Part shown: in pieces, positions 1-9,389 of the stretch
Position numbering within the stretch: the stretch's first letter is position 1
How the letters are laid out: each line of letters starts with the position of its first letter
NCBI GenBank assembly: GCA_963576475.1
Contig: OY754981.1
Span: 15,756,716 to 15,820,715 of the forward strand
Source of the DNA: Molanna angustata
Taxonomy: Eukaryota > Arthropoda > Insecta > Trichoptera > Molannidae
DNA length: 64,000 nucleotides
Reading direction: 5' to 3'
Program-made: the position numbers and the translations under genes
The notes under the pieces: generated by a model
What the model was told of the DNA's origin: nothing
Databases searched by the model: none
Seen by the model: the letters and a program-made list of their open reading frames with translations, nothing else

Positions 1-12
1 TTTTTTTTTGGT

Positions 13-200
13 ATCTTTAGAATGTATTCAAAACGTTAGAACTTATTCAGAAACCAGCAATCAATGTTTATATTTACTAATTGATTTATATCTTCACGAA
101 TGATTTTTATTTACCTTGTCCGCGTAAATTTTTAAAATAATAAACGGCAACTTATTCAAATCTTTAGAATGTATTCAAATCGTTAGAACTTATTCAGAAA
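13..200 (+). repeat. Diverged direct duplication, offset about 147 bp
   Basis: A block of about 41 bases (ATCTTTAGAATGTATTCAAA onward, through GAACTTATTCAGAAAC) occurs at 13-53 and again at 160-200 with a single-base difference. The spacer is AT-rich and unrecognised. Just downstream, 238-280 can fold into an imperfect hairpin (TGTCGATTC paired with GAATCGACA). No coding potential is seen. Confidence 0.6.
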
Positions 201-314
201 CTAGCTTTTACTTTTTATATTTACTTATTAATCCAACTGTCGATTCGTTCATGAGATTCAATTCTCTTAATGAATCGACATTATTAAGCCAAGATGCGTG
301 TACGAAGGAAAATT

Positions 315-446
315 TTGTATGGTGTAGTGGACTTTTTGCATGCTCATAACACCAACTAGAGGCCTCGCAGCATATATGTTCCCATACATGGATTTACTCA
401 GAATTCGGAGTAGAACATTTTATGTGAGTTTTGTGTGTGTGTGTGT

Positions 447-503
<57 letters not shown>

Positions 504-1244
504 TGTGTCCCCCCCCCTTATAACTTTTGATCCGCTCAATTTACAGAGCCCAAATTTTCAGAATATATTAACAATTATAGGCCTACAAAACTTTTATACT
601 CAGAATTGTGAATTTTTGTTGCAGTCAGGGGTTATCAACTTTTGAAATTTTGGTTAATTTTTCCATATATCTCAGAAACCATAAAAGCTAGAACGCTGAA
701 AATTGGTATAAACATAGACAAATACAAAATATCAAATGAGTTTTGTCAAAAAAATTCCAGGATTTCTCAAACATTTTTTATTAAGAAAAATATTTTTTTA
801 TGATAAATTTATGAGTTTAACTGCCTATATTCCAATTTTTTTAAAAATATCGAAAAAAGCCGAAACACCCCAACAAGATAATTTAATTTTCTATAAAAAA
901 TATTTACAATATATTAGCACATCCCAAATTTTTTTCAACAATTTTTATAAAAATTGAATTTAGTGACGACATTGCTTCATACAATTTGTAAGGCAGTCGC
1001 TTATACACAATATGTAAGAAGACTTAATAGTTTGATAGGTACTTAATATCCAAACATACATACAGAACCATCATGCTGTTTTCATATTCCGGGTAGAAAA
1101 GAGAACTGACCTATCTTGACATACATACCAACATGTTAAAATTTTCAATAATTTGGATTTATGGGTTTATAGTTTGATTCTTATTCTTCATCTATACATA
1201 CTATCGCTATCGACAGTTGGATCTCATGTTTTACATGCAACTAG
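315..1244 (+). repeat. Interspersed repeat family A, copy 1
   Basis: The stretch matches 14630-15155 and 28036-28498. Shared landmarks, in order, are a GCCTCGCAGCATAT block, a GT-rich segment, an AAAAATATCGAAAAAAGCCG block, an ACATTGCTTCATACAAT block, a reverse-oriented piece of the LINE S 3' end (ACATACAT...CCATCATGCTG...TCTTGACATACATAC), and a TCTCATGT...GCAACTA end. No convincing ORF is present. The class is unknown; the internal LINE tail suggests a composite, non-autonomous element. Confidence 0.7.
432..517. repeat. (GT)n microsatellite followed by a C run
   Basis: About 75 bases of almost pure GT dinucleotide, interrupted by two GTCT steps, followed by nine C. It lies inside repeat family A copy 1. 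The open frame across it (poly Cys/Val) is an artefact of the repeat. Confidence 0.95.
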
Positions 1245-1461
1245 TTTATATCTTCAATGATTTCATCTACCTTATCACCTTATAAAATAATATTTTTTAA
1301 CCAAAACTAAAAAAAGTGCAATAAAATTTGTAGATTATTATTTGAAAATCTTTTTTCAAATTATTCAAAGAAAAGTATTCAAATTTTTAAAAGAATCGAA
1401 AGAGTTCATACTTTAGTCTGTAATCGATGTTGAATTTACACGCCGTACATTGTACATAGCA

Positions 1462-2192
1462 CAGTCGGTAAGACGCTTGGTGTCTATGCGGGCGTCCTGG
1501 GCGCGTATTTACCTTTCCGTGTTGATTAGGAGACAAGTACTGCCTCGAATTGGGTACTAGTTTGTTACGCTAATGTATTTAAAATCTCGTGTTGAATTCA
1601 AGGCAAGTGTCCTCCAAAAACACACGGTTTAGCAACGCAAACTGTTCCTCCTAATACGTGTTCAATTCAAGGCAATTAATTATTGAATATGGAACATATA
1701 CATATAGCCACGAAGTTCGCGCGCTATTTCATTTCGCTCACATTTCGTCTGTTATTATATGGTAGTAATCGGTAATTTTGTCAAAGTCTTTAAGTAATAT
1801 GGAACTGTTAAAGGACATACTTGGTGGTATTTTGGACAATTTTAAAAATGTAAATTACGAAGGAGACAAGGATAATTACTAATGTAAAATTCGATGTTCT
1901 ATATCTTGTGACGGTAATCACGACGTAAAGTGTGATTATTTCATTGAAAAATTCACGAATACCAATCTCATACAAAAGTCTTTTGGTATAATGTAGATTT
2001 ATGTAGATTAATAATATATTAAAACATGCAATCATACAAAAAAATGACAAATGCAAAAAAAAAATTATATTAATTTTCCACGCTAATATTGCTTCTCTGG
2101 TCTGAAAACACTGGTGAGTTGGAAGAAATTGCCATTTGGAAATAAACTCGCCACTTGCGCAGGATGCAAGGAAATAGCAAACAAATACACAG
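1462..2192 (+). mobile_element. SINE-2 copy, itself interrupted
   Basis: The head 1462-1505 (GGTGTCTATGCGGGCGTCCTGG) and tail about 2075-2190 (ATTGCTTCTC...GAAGAAATTGCCATT...CTCGCCACTTGCGCAGG) match the reverse-oriented SINE-2 at 52139-52325. The 1506-2074 interior is foreign. It contains TTAGGAG and CTCCTAA as an inverted pair and no recognisable gene. An open frame on the minus strand at 1808-2215 has no features that persuade me. Confidence 0.6.
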
Positions 2193-2598
2193 CAAATCAT
2201 ACACAGCACACACACAGATATATTATGATGAAACTTTCATAATTCACACTCAGCATGATACTACTTGATTATATACAATAAAAAAAAAATCATAACTCCC
2301 ACTATTTACCGCCTTTGTGGCTCACTGTGCCCCACTATGTCGGCGTCGTGGCTCAGTTGGTTAGGTATCTGACAGGTGATCCTAAGGTCCCGGGTTCGGT
2401 TTCCGGTGGAGACACATTTTTTAATTGTGTTCTCATTCTGGATCTGTGAAACGATTAATATCGCAAGTCTCCAAAATGTGGCAACTTGTTATTAAGTTCA
2501 TTAAGTTTAATGATGTTTCGTTTACAGAGTGGAAGTTCATAATGAAATTATAACGAATATAAACCATAGTTTTAATCCACAAATTGAGTTAAAATGTA

Positions 2599-2886
2599 AT
2601 GACTTTAACGCAATGTATGTATATTGGTCATTGCGGAAGGGACATAGGTACTAGAATAAATGAACACCTTAGAGCATTCAGGGGTCTTTCTGGATACTCT
2701 GAGATGGCGGACCATTGCATTGAACATGACCATAATTTTGATCGTAACAGTCTAGTGGTTCTACATCTGGAGTCGAAGGGACGAAAACTGGATATTCTAG
2801 AAATATTAGAGATTAAGAAACATCTCAAAAATAATGATAATCTCATAAATATTCAAATACCTATGTCCTCTCCACTGCTAAAATAA
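2599..2886 (+). CDS. GIY-YIG endonuclease domain of a Penelope-like retroelement (fragment)
   Basis: The 95-codon frame begins just before the motif MYIGHCGRDIGTRINEH, which matches the second half of the GIY-YIG core (YIG, then Arg and Glu-His) as arranged in Penelope-like elements. A cysteine/histidine cluster follows (ADHCIEHDHNFD), then the usual C-terminal helix ending (DILEILEIKKH). In the full polyprotein this domain follows the reverse transcriptase and nicks target DNA for priming. Here there is no RT upstream: stops precede the frame within 20 bases and the left inverted repeat abuts it. The copy is therefore dead, although the domain remains open to its natural end. Confidence is high for the family and low for any expression. 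Confidence 0.8.
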   Translation: MTLTQCMYIGHCGRDIGTRINEHLRAFRGLSGYSEMADHCIEHDHNFDRNSLVVLHLESKGRKLDILEILEIKKHLKNNDNLINIQIPMSSPLLK

Positions 2887-3013
2887 TGTGAACCGATTGT
2901 TTGCTTTATGTATGTACGAACCGCTTTCTCTTTACCACACCCCCGCCCTAAGAACCCCCCACCTCAAACTATGTACTGGCCATTTTGTTATATTATATTT
3001 AGTTTTTATTGTC

Positions 3014-3054
3014 GCCTCCGAGGATGATGGTGTAACCATCGAAAGCGCTCAGGC
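3014..3054 (+). ncRNA. Hammerhead-ribozyme-like motif 1 (in Penelope-like element)
   Basis: In order: GCCT (3014-3017, pairs with AGGC 3051-3054), CCGAGGA (core CUGANGA with U4 changed to C), one extra T, a 6-bp stem II GATGGT-GTA-ACCATC, GAAA (3041-3044), self-complementary GCGC, then TC. That is the order of a type-I hammerhead with a minimal stem III, as described for Penelope-like elements. The extra base after the core and the U4 change may weaken or abolish cleavage. Confidence 0.55.
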
Positions 3055-3299
3055 TAATTTTAACTCAATTTGTGGATTGAAACTATGGTTTATATTCGTA
3101 ATAATTTTGTTATTAAGTGCATGTTGAATTAATATTTGACATAGTACCTGTTAGTTGGCCGAGAAGCAAAATTAAATAAAAATAAATTTACCTTTGGGGT
3201 AGTGAGGAGATAAAATGTAGATTAAATTGCGATTTCCGTAAGTTCATTATATTGGTTCTATTAAAAATTTATTTACTACATTTTGCACACATTTCATAT

Positions 3300-3490
3300 T
3301 AAGTGCACAATAGCGGGCTTATTGCCATACGGCAATATCTTCCAGTAAACCATATCCATTTGGTGAGGTAATTTGTGTGTATGATATGTACCAATTTATT
3401 TGAGTAAAATAATAGAAATATAAAAAAACAAAAATCATAAAAAGAATGTAGAGAGAGTAGAGGAGGAATATGATAAGGAGACAAATTTAA
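3300..3490 (-). mobile_element. LINE V 3' untranslated tail (second copy)
   Basis: Read on the minus strand, this resembles the 3' end of the LINE at 40575-41105: a TACCAATTT...CAAATAAATT body and a terminal GGAAGATATTGCCGTATGGCAATAAG stem-loop (ATTGCC/GGCAAT). No coding part of the LINE remains. Confidence 0.5.
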
Positions 3491-3831
3491 GTGTTATATG
3501 TAAGGAAATTATTTTTCAGAATTCTTTTGATGCGGGAAATGTTAATAAAAATCGAAGATTGACGACACGATACGATGGAATTTTCATATTGAAAATAGCT
3601 GTAAGAATATTAACTAATAATGGGATAAAAATGGTTTTTACCGTGGTTTTCGAATGTGCCCTTAGGGTTTAGAAGGGCCTACGATATTAAATATTCTCTC
3701 ATAATCTGTTACTTTTTAATCTTTTCGAGAGCCTTCGATCAAATACTTTGGAATATAATTTCATTCTAAAACAGTTCATATTAATTTGATCATATCATTT
3801 AATAATGTGATAAAATAAATTGATATTTATA

Positions 3832-4003
3832 CAAGGTGGGCCAAAAGAAGTCATCTGGGCCAAAAGAAGTCATCAAAAGAATTTTTTTTTTCAAATAAAC
3901 AATCAAAAAAAGAATTGAAGTTTTTCATTTAGAAAAAAAAATGAGAGCCAAACAACATCGGATGACTTCTTTTGGCCCAGATGACTTCTTTTGGCCCACC
4001 TTG
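3832..4003. mobile_element. 172-bp Tc1/mariner-type MITE with tandemly built inverted ends
   Basis: The ends are perfect inverted repeats of about 44 bp (CAAGGTGGGCCAAAAGAAG at left, CTTCTTTTGGCCCACCTTG at right), flanked by TA on both sides (3830-3831 and 4004-4005), the mariner-superfamily target site. Each end contains the unit TGGGCCAAAAGAAGTCATC twice in tandem. The roughly 80-bp centre is A/T-rich with no ORF. A transposase in trans would be needed. Confidence 0.85.
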
Positions 4004-4433
4004 TACAAATTTATGGATATGTAAAGAAAATTTCAAATACAGGCTAATTGCCATGAGGTGAAATCTTATAACCACCTTAGGTAACCTGGATAAGTTAATG
4101 ATGTTTAATATTTCATGGTCCTTAAGAAAAACAGTTTAACATAGAAAAATATCATCTTAGAAATGAATATAAGGAAGGAGTGTTGAACAACGCAGGGGGA
4201 ATGACATTCAAGAATTATTTGACTATAGTTTAATTAGGATTTTCTTTAATATTTTTACAGATTGAAACGACGAAACATCATAAACAACATTTTATAAATG
4301 TTTTTCTACGATATTTTGAATTAGAAACAAATATTTTCGGAGAATCTGAGTCTCTTTTTCAGCCATGAAGAATTATCAGCGGGTCGTTAAATCAAAATCA
4401 AGTGAAAAGTGCGGTATTATTTTGGTATAAGAG

Positions 4434-5165
4434 TTGATTCTTCTTCTTCTTCAGCCTGTTCTTTTCCATTCTTGAAATAGGCCTCCCCCTTGATTCTTCA
4501 CAACTCCCTGTCTTGGGCACACTGCATCCATCTCCCTCCGGCACATTTCTTGATGTCATCAGACCACCTTACCAGGAATCTGCCGACGCCTCTTCGGCTT
4601 GTTCTCGGTTGCCATTCTACGATCTTTTTGCTCCATTGTGAATCCAGGCATCTGACAATATGCCCAGTCCAGCTCCACTTAAGACCAGCGACCCTTTCCG
4701 CTACATCGGTTACTTTGGTTATTTCTTTTATCATGAAATACCCCGCAACTTGTGCATTATTCGTTTTGTTAGTACAGATGTTTCCATTCATAAGTAAGCA
4801 CTGGGAGCATAAATGCATCGAATAGCTTCTTTTTCAAATAATGGGAGTATTTACGGGATTTCAGAATGTATGATATTTTTCCAAAAGCTGTCCAGGCAAG
4901 GCCGCGTCTACTCTTTATTTCTGCCTCTTGATTTTCTTTGGCAAGCATCACGTTTTGACCTAGATATATGTATCTGTCTACTCTTTCTATTTGAACTCCA
5001 TCTATTACATATGATGTGAAAGGACTCTCCTGAGTTACTCATCACTTTGGTCTTAAAGTTGTTCATCTTCAATCCGATGTTCACAAAGGCTGAATAGATT
5101 TCTGTCAGCAAAGTATTCAATTCCTTCTCATCCTTGGCAAAAATGACAATATCATCTGCGATACT
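4434..5165 (-). pseudogene. LINE T reverse transcriptase, 3' part, broken
   Basis: On the minus strand, the 5' end at about 5165 begins inside the RT palm (ADDIVIFAKDEKELN, the xADD catalytic box). It continues through NIGLKMNNFKTKVM (thumb start), LAWTAFGKISYILKS and VLTYE, to the C-terminal region LKWSWTGHIVRC...W...RW.DDIKKCAGGRW...AQDREL. The pieces lie in different frames, so there are frameshifts. The end is a GAAGAAGAAG run typical of this family. It is a 5'-truncated, dead copy. Related pieces lie at 21880, 28690/29690 and 31440. Confidence 0.85.
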
Positions 5166-5169
5166 CGCC

Positions 5170-8130
5170 GTTTATTTATTTAATTTATTTAAGAGTTGAT
5201 TGCGGTAGATAAAATAAAGATATTTCAGGTTAAGTGTATGATTCAACTACACTGAGAAAGAAGAAAATTTAAAATACATAATTCTTTTTGAAATATCCTT
5301 ATTTCAGATATTTCAAACGGAATTCCGTTTTTTTAACCATTTTTATTTTACTTAGTGAAACTCGTTTCAATATTGTAAGGTACGAAAATGTATGTAGTTA
5401 CAATGACAGGAATATATTATGAAACTTATGTTTGTACTCTGTTATAAGGAAAAATTTCGTATGTTTTTAAAACAAATGTAACAGCGGGATATCGCTGTAT
5501 CATCAACAACATTTTCATATTCTCGTCGCGTCGCTCCCAAGCAGAGAAATTTATTTTTCTCTTTTATTCCTGTCAAAACTAGAAATTTTCCTGTCTGCTC
5601 ACAACTATGCTCGTTTCTTACCACATATTAGTCTCGGTGGAAAACTTCTGGTACAGATTTCTCCGCCAAAGTCGTATGTTTGTATGAGACAATTCTATGC
5701 GCGTTACCTTTACATTTAATCAGGGCAGGATTTGTAGTTTACGGCGCCTTTTTCGTCTTCCTGTGTCGCGTCAGATCTTCCCGAAGCGGAGGATAAATCG
5801 CGAGGAATATTTTCGGTCGTGGGTAGTGCAAAATAGCTCCCCAACATTTCTTAAACTGGTGTGTTTCGAAGCCAAGATAGGTTCTTTTTTCGGCCCCTCA
5901 TAGTAACATACAAATACATTTGAGGCGTTATAACGTAGTCTTGGCCTCCTTAAGCAATCGCTGTCACTCCACCCTATCAGAAGCCAATTAGTCACCTGCA
6001 GAGATTGCTAGTCATTTTGTACATAATCGAGCCATTTTAATTTTAATCTCGCTCGTTCTGACATTTGGTTTATTGGCAAAGGGATTTTATTTGGCCTTAT
6101 TAACTTTTTCTTTTGTTTATATTTTATGGTGCAATATATAGCGCAACTGCACCAATTGAACCTATGACAAATGCGGACCTGAATACTATGGATGTACACT
6201 GACATTTAAACGATGGCATATTTTAACAAAAATACTGCGGCAAATTCTTGTCTGGTTAGATATGCAGAACTAGGTTCCTTCTTCCTGAGAATAAAAATAA
6301 TGGGGTTTTGAATATGCTGATAAAGACAATTTAAATAAAACTAAAAATAGACTAATGGTCACTGTCACCAATTCTTCCTAGCGCATATGAACTATCTTAG
6401 AATTTTAAGTAATCCCTTGGGTGAATTTTGTCATTTGGCAAAAACGATTTTCGTAAATAATTCATATTATTTAAAGCAATATGAATTCATATTAATAGGT
6501 ACCAACAACTACCACGCGCAACTAGAATTATTTATGATTTTTGAATTACCTTGTTAAGCTTATGTTTATTTTGCGGAATAGGCATTTATATTTCTTTTGC
6601 TTTACTTATTGATACTTTTTTTTTTATTTTCCATTGCCATGTGATTTATCATTTTTTTCCTTTGATAATACACCTTCTTTCCTTTGATTACCTACATGAT
6701 AACAATTGTAATTTACAATTTTTGATAAATTAATTTTTGGATGGTTTCAAAATTGTCTAAAATAATATTTTCATTGAAATCTAATTTTTTAGTAGGTATC
6801 TTCATGTGCTGGTATATACAAAGTAGCTATCTGGCGTAAATGATAATTTACAAAGATGAAACGATTGTACTCGTAATATAAAATTTTAATCTATTCATTC
6901 AATATAAATGTTTTCTAAAAAAAATCTACCTCAAATTAACAAAATGCAGAAATGATTTAATTGTTCAGTAGATTTATCCATGTGAAAGTAACGTGTTACC
7001 TTTGGACTGTGTCAGAAAACCTAATAATTCTCTTGGGGCAATGTTGATGAAGGTTGCAAAGAAATTAAAACAAAAAAAAAATCCCCCTTAGTTGGCCGGT
7101 TTCTTGTATGAATCAGCCATTTTCTTATATAAACAATTGAGGCGGAAAGGACAAAGGAGTCCAGAATTATTTCATATAAGAATAAGAAAAAAAAGTATCA
7201 CATTGTCTTCACCGCCAAGTTCACGCAATAGCCGAAATAAAATGGAACTGTGTTGCCAGACAAAAAAATATACTAATGATGCGAGTCCTAGTTCGTTATA
7301 CAATGTGGCAATTCACGACAAAATAATTTATATCGTACGTGAACGATGCATTCTTTAACAACGACATAATGAATAAACTTTAAAAAAATTGTGTCACACA
7401 CTTTACTCCGTCGATATCTCGACCGGATTCAAAAAGCACATCTCCTTCGTCTGGAGTTCACTTACAAAATAACCATGCTAAAATTAAAATTATAATTATG
7501 CATGATAGCCATGTATTGGAGAAGAGTGGGTTTATATTTTTCTTCAGTTTGCAATGACTTAAAATAATTAAATATATATCTTCATTTGTAGTTTGAACAA
7601 TTTTATAAAAAAAAATACAATCAAATATTACAAGTTTAGTAAAAATGAATATTGCCAAATTGTATCATTTATATTCTTTAGAAAATTTTCATTAAGCTGA
7701 AAGTGAGCATTTATTTTTGATAGCGGGTATCTGTGAATTGTAAAATGGGTTATAAATAATATCAAGAAAAACTGTTTTGAATCTGAAAACATTATTCTAT
7801 CGCAATAAAATTATTCAAAAAGTCCATTATTTATTTCGAAATTAAACTCTAATTAATTGGCCACATCAACTTGATCATAAATTCTATTCAGAAGAAAATT
7901 GAGAAATCCTTAATCTCTGTCATTAAAATCAACATAAAATGTCTGTATTTGAAAAAACAAAATACAGGAGATTGCTTAAAAATAATTGTTTCAAATAATA
8001 TTGAAAAGATTGAACATGTATCGGTTAAAAACAAATCGTTTAAAATCTGAATTGTTTTGATATCCTGAAATTTTAAAAATACTTAGTTTTAATTAAAATC
8101 TTAAATTGTCAAGGATCTATTTGGAAAATA
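5170..8130. other. Anonymous AT-rich DNA
   Basis: I see no gene, RNA or datable element. The short open frames (for example 5697-5903 and 7092-7358 on plus) lack recognisable motifs. At 7398-7455 the minus strand contains CAGACGAAGGAG followed by a GTCGAGATATCGAC hairpin, which resembles the start of the hammerhead-like motif at 15509 but lacks the GAAA half. Confidence 0.5.
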
Positions 8131-8136
8131 TTTATA

Positions 8137-8333
8137 TTTTTTTTAACATGTCTACGTAGGGGACACCAGCTATGAGGATTTGGGTCCATTTTGCTCTTCC
8201 GAAGAAGCGCACTACGTAGCGTTGGGAGGGGTTTGCAGTCTAGAAAAGAGTTTATAGATTCGGATTTTAAAAAGACCCGGGTTGTACGAAAGTGGAAACA
8301 CAGAATTCGGAAGATCGTTCCACAATATAAAAA
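8137..8333 (-). mobile_element. 5'-truncated LINE tail, copy 1
   Basis: It closely matches 49185-49391. Read on minus, it encodes the end of a LINE ORF2 (WNDLPNSVF...YNPGLFK.R, ending ...TPPNAT then stop). A 3' UTR follows (GCGCTTCTTCGGAAGAG...CCCCTACGTAGACATG) and then an A run. Insect LINE proteins commonly end in this WN-LP type C-terminus. The 5' truncation is at about 8333. Confidence 0.8.
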
Positions 8334-8416
8334 CAAAACAGACCAACGATGTATTTATGTAACTATATCTTAGTTATGAAAAATCAATGGTATATGTATA
8401 TTTAAGAAATCTCTAA

Positions 8417-8906
8417 AGTGCACTTTACACGAACACTATTTTCAACGAGTTTCAGGTTTTCGACGGGATTTTCAACGCGATGAGCAAAAAAATAGAACGT
8501 ATTCTATTTTCAACGCGATTTTCATCCTTTTTGGTAAAACAGAAATCTGTAAAATTATTCGCTGTCGTCGTTACCGACGAGTCAAATTGGCTGCCGTTTG
8601 CGTTGACTTTTACGTGTGACATTCGCACGCGATTTATTTTGTTTATTTGGAAAGTGTCGAAAATTTCGATATACTATATTATAATTATTATATAATTTTT
8701 CGATATTCATTTATTTATATTATATTAAAAATTTGCACATATAATTGTGTAAAGTACTGTAAAGCGATGCTCGGAGTAACCTATATTTTGGATGCTGTTT
8801 TAAGCGTTGCGTGTAAAGCGATGTTTGGAGTAACCTGTATTTTGGATACTATTTTAAGCGTTGGAAACCGGGTCGCGTTGAAAATAGTGTCCTTGTAAAC
8901 TGCACT
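8417..8906. mobile_element. Harbinger-like MITE D, copy 1
   Basis: The ends are imperfect inverted repeats of about 30 bp (AGTGCACTTTACACGAACAC at left; GTGTCCTTGTAAACTGCACT at right) flanked by TAA (8414-8416 and 8907-8909). TAA/TTA three-base duplications are typical of PIF/Harbinger. The interior repeats AAAGCGATGNTNGGAGTAACCT twice (8760-8880). It has no transposase. A second copy lies at 38075-39960. Confidence 0.75.
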
Positions 8907-8909
8907 TAA

Positions 8910-9103
8910 GGCTGTGTTTCTCGAACAAATACTAAAGTAAAAGTATAGTTAAAATACTTTCATTTCATAAAATTGTTCAAAATTTCTGGTTGTTTCGTTG
9001 AAATGTAATGCCGTCAAACGACGAAATTTTGAATAATTTTATGAAATCAAAGAATTTTAACTATAGGTACTATTACCGATACTTTTGTTGAAACAACCTA
9101 GCC
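8910..9103. mobile_element. Foldback MITE F abutting MITE D
   Basis: The two halves are inverted copies: 8946-8985 (TATAGTTAAAAT...CAAAATTTC) pairs with about 9022-9064, and the pairing extends outward less perfectly to GGCT/AGCC ends. It is flanked by TAA (8907-8909, shared with MITE D, and 9104-9106). The centre is short, and the whole unit would fold into one hairpin. Confidence 0.65.
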
Positions 9104-9211
9104 TAATTATTATAAAGAAATGCGTCATGTTGCGATGGTTCTCTTTACCTATCTCATAAAAGAAACGCTTTGTAGTTAATACATTCACTTCGTTTTCGTA
9201 TTTTGTTGAGG

Positions 9212-9215
<4 letters not shown>

Positions 9216-9289
<74 letters not shown>

Positions 9290-9376
9290 AAAAGTAATAC
9301 ATTGTTCTTTTCCCGCCAAACTGCAAAGCAGTTTTTTGGCAGAGCAGATTCTCTCTTTCACATAATTTTATAAATT
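9216..9376 (-). mobile_element. Retroposed fragment E with a 70-base A tail (seen as T run)
   Basis: There are 70 consecutive T at 9216-9285. Next to them, read on minus, is TGCCAAAAAACTGCTTTGCAG...GGCGGGAAAAG. The same block recurs in plus orientation at 35640-35725. AAACTGC-TTT-GCAGTTT is a near-perfect hairpin. It looks like the polyadenylated 3' end of a LINE or SINE that I cannot name. Confidence 0.6.
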
Positions 9377-9389
9377 TCACATATAATTA

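Larger units (their letters stand above)
2498..3106 (+). mobile_element. Penelope-like element, 3' part, with 12-bp target duplication
   Basis: The 12-mer TTGTTATTAAGT at 2486-2497 and 3107-3118 flanks 609 bp inserted in the middle of SINE-1. The insert holds a GIY-YIG endonuclease ORF (2599-2886). Near its ends, 2553-2595 and 3057-3099 form 43-bp inverted repeats with one mismatch. Penelope-like elements are known for GIY-YIG domains C-terminal to the reverse transcriptase, for terminal repeats often in inverted arrangement, and for embedded hammerhead ribozymes. All three features fit here (see 3014-3054). The RT domain is missing, so the copy is 5'-truncated. Confidence 0.8.
2311..3185 (+). 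mobile_element. SINE-1 (tRNA-derived) copy 1 with target duplication, split by a Penelope-like element
   Basis: The head from about 2338 has a pol III A-box-like GTGGCTCAGTTGG and a B-box-like GGGTTCGGTTTCC, then TTTAATTGTGTT and a GACGATTAATATCGC-like body. The tail (ATAATATTTGACATAGTACCTGTTAGTTG) resumes at about 3119. The 7-bp ATTTACC at 2304-2310 and 3186-3192 flanks the insertion and lies within family B. The 30 bases 2311-2340 before the tRNA-like head are unexplained and may be a partial head duplication. Confidence 0.8.
1365..3216 (+). mobile_element. Family-B element, copy 1, split by nested insertions
   Basis: Three separated pieces (about 1365-1462, 2193-2310 and 3191-3216) read through in the same order as the intact copies at 32366-32912 and 35848-36412: an ACTTTAGTCTGTAATCGATG block, an ACACACACAGATATATT block, an ATGAAACTTTCA block, and the terminal GGGGTAGTGAGGAG. 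Intact copies carry ACTCCTCACTAAC near one end and GTTAGTGAGGAGT near the other, so the family looks like a DNA element with inverted ends. A SINE-2 copy interrupts it at 1462 and a SINE-1 copy at 2310. Confidence 0.65.

Noticed and set aside
340..645. Open frame across the GT microsatellite (Cys/Val repeats)
   Set aside because: It is simply the translation of (GT)n with flanks of repeat family A.
1808..2215. 135-codon minus-strand frame with hydrophobic segments
   Set aside because: It spans the junction of SINE-2 and an unknown insert, and hydrophobicity follows from T-rich sequence; no motif seen.
9057..9380. Poly-lysine protein
   Set aside because: Translation of the 70-base T run on the minus strand.
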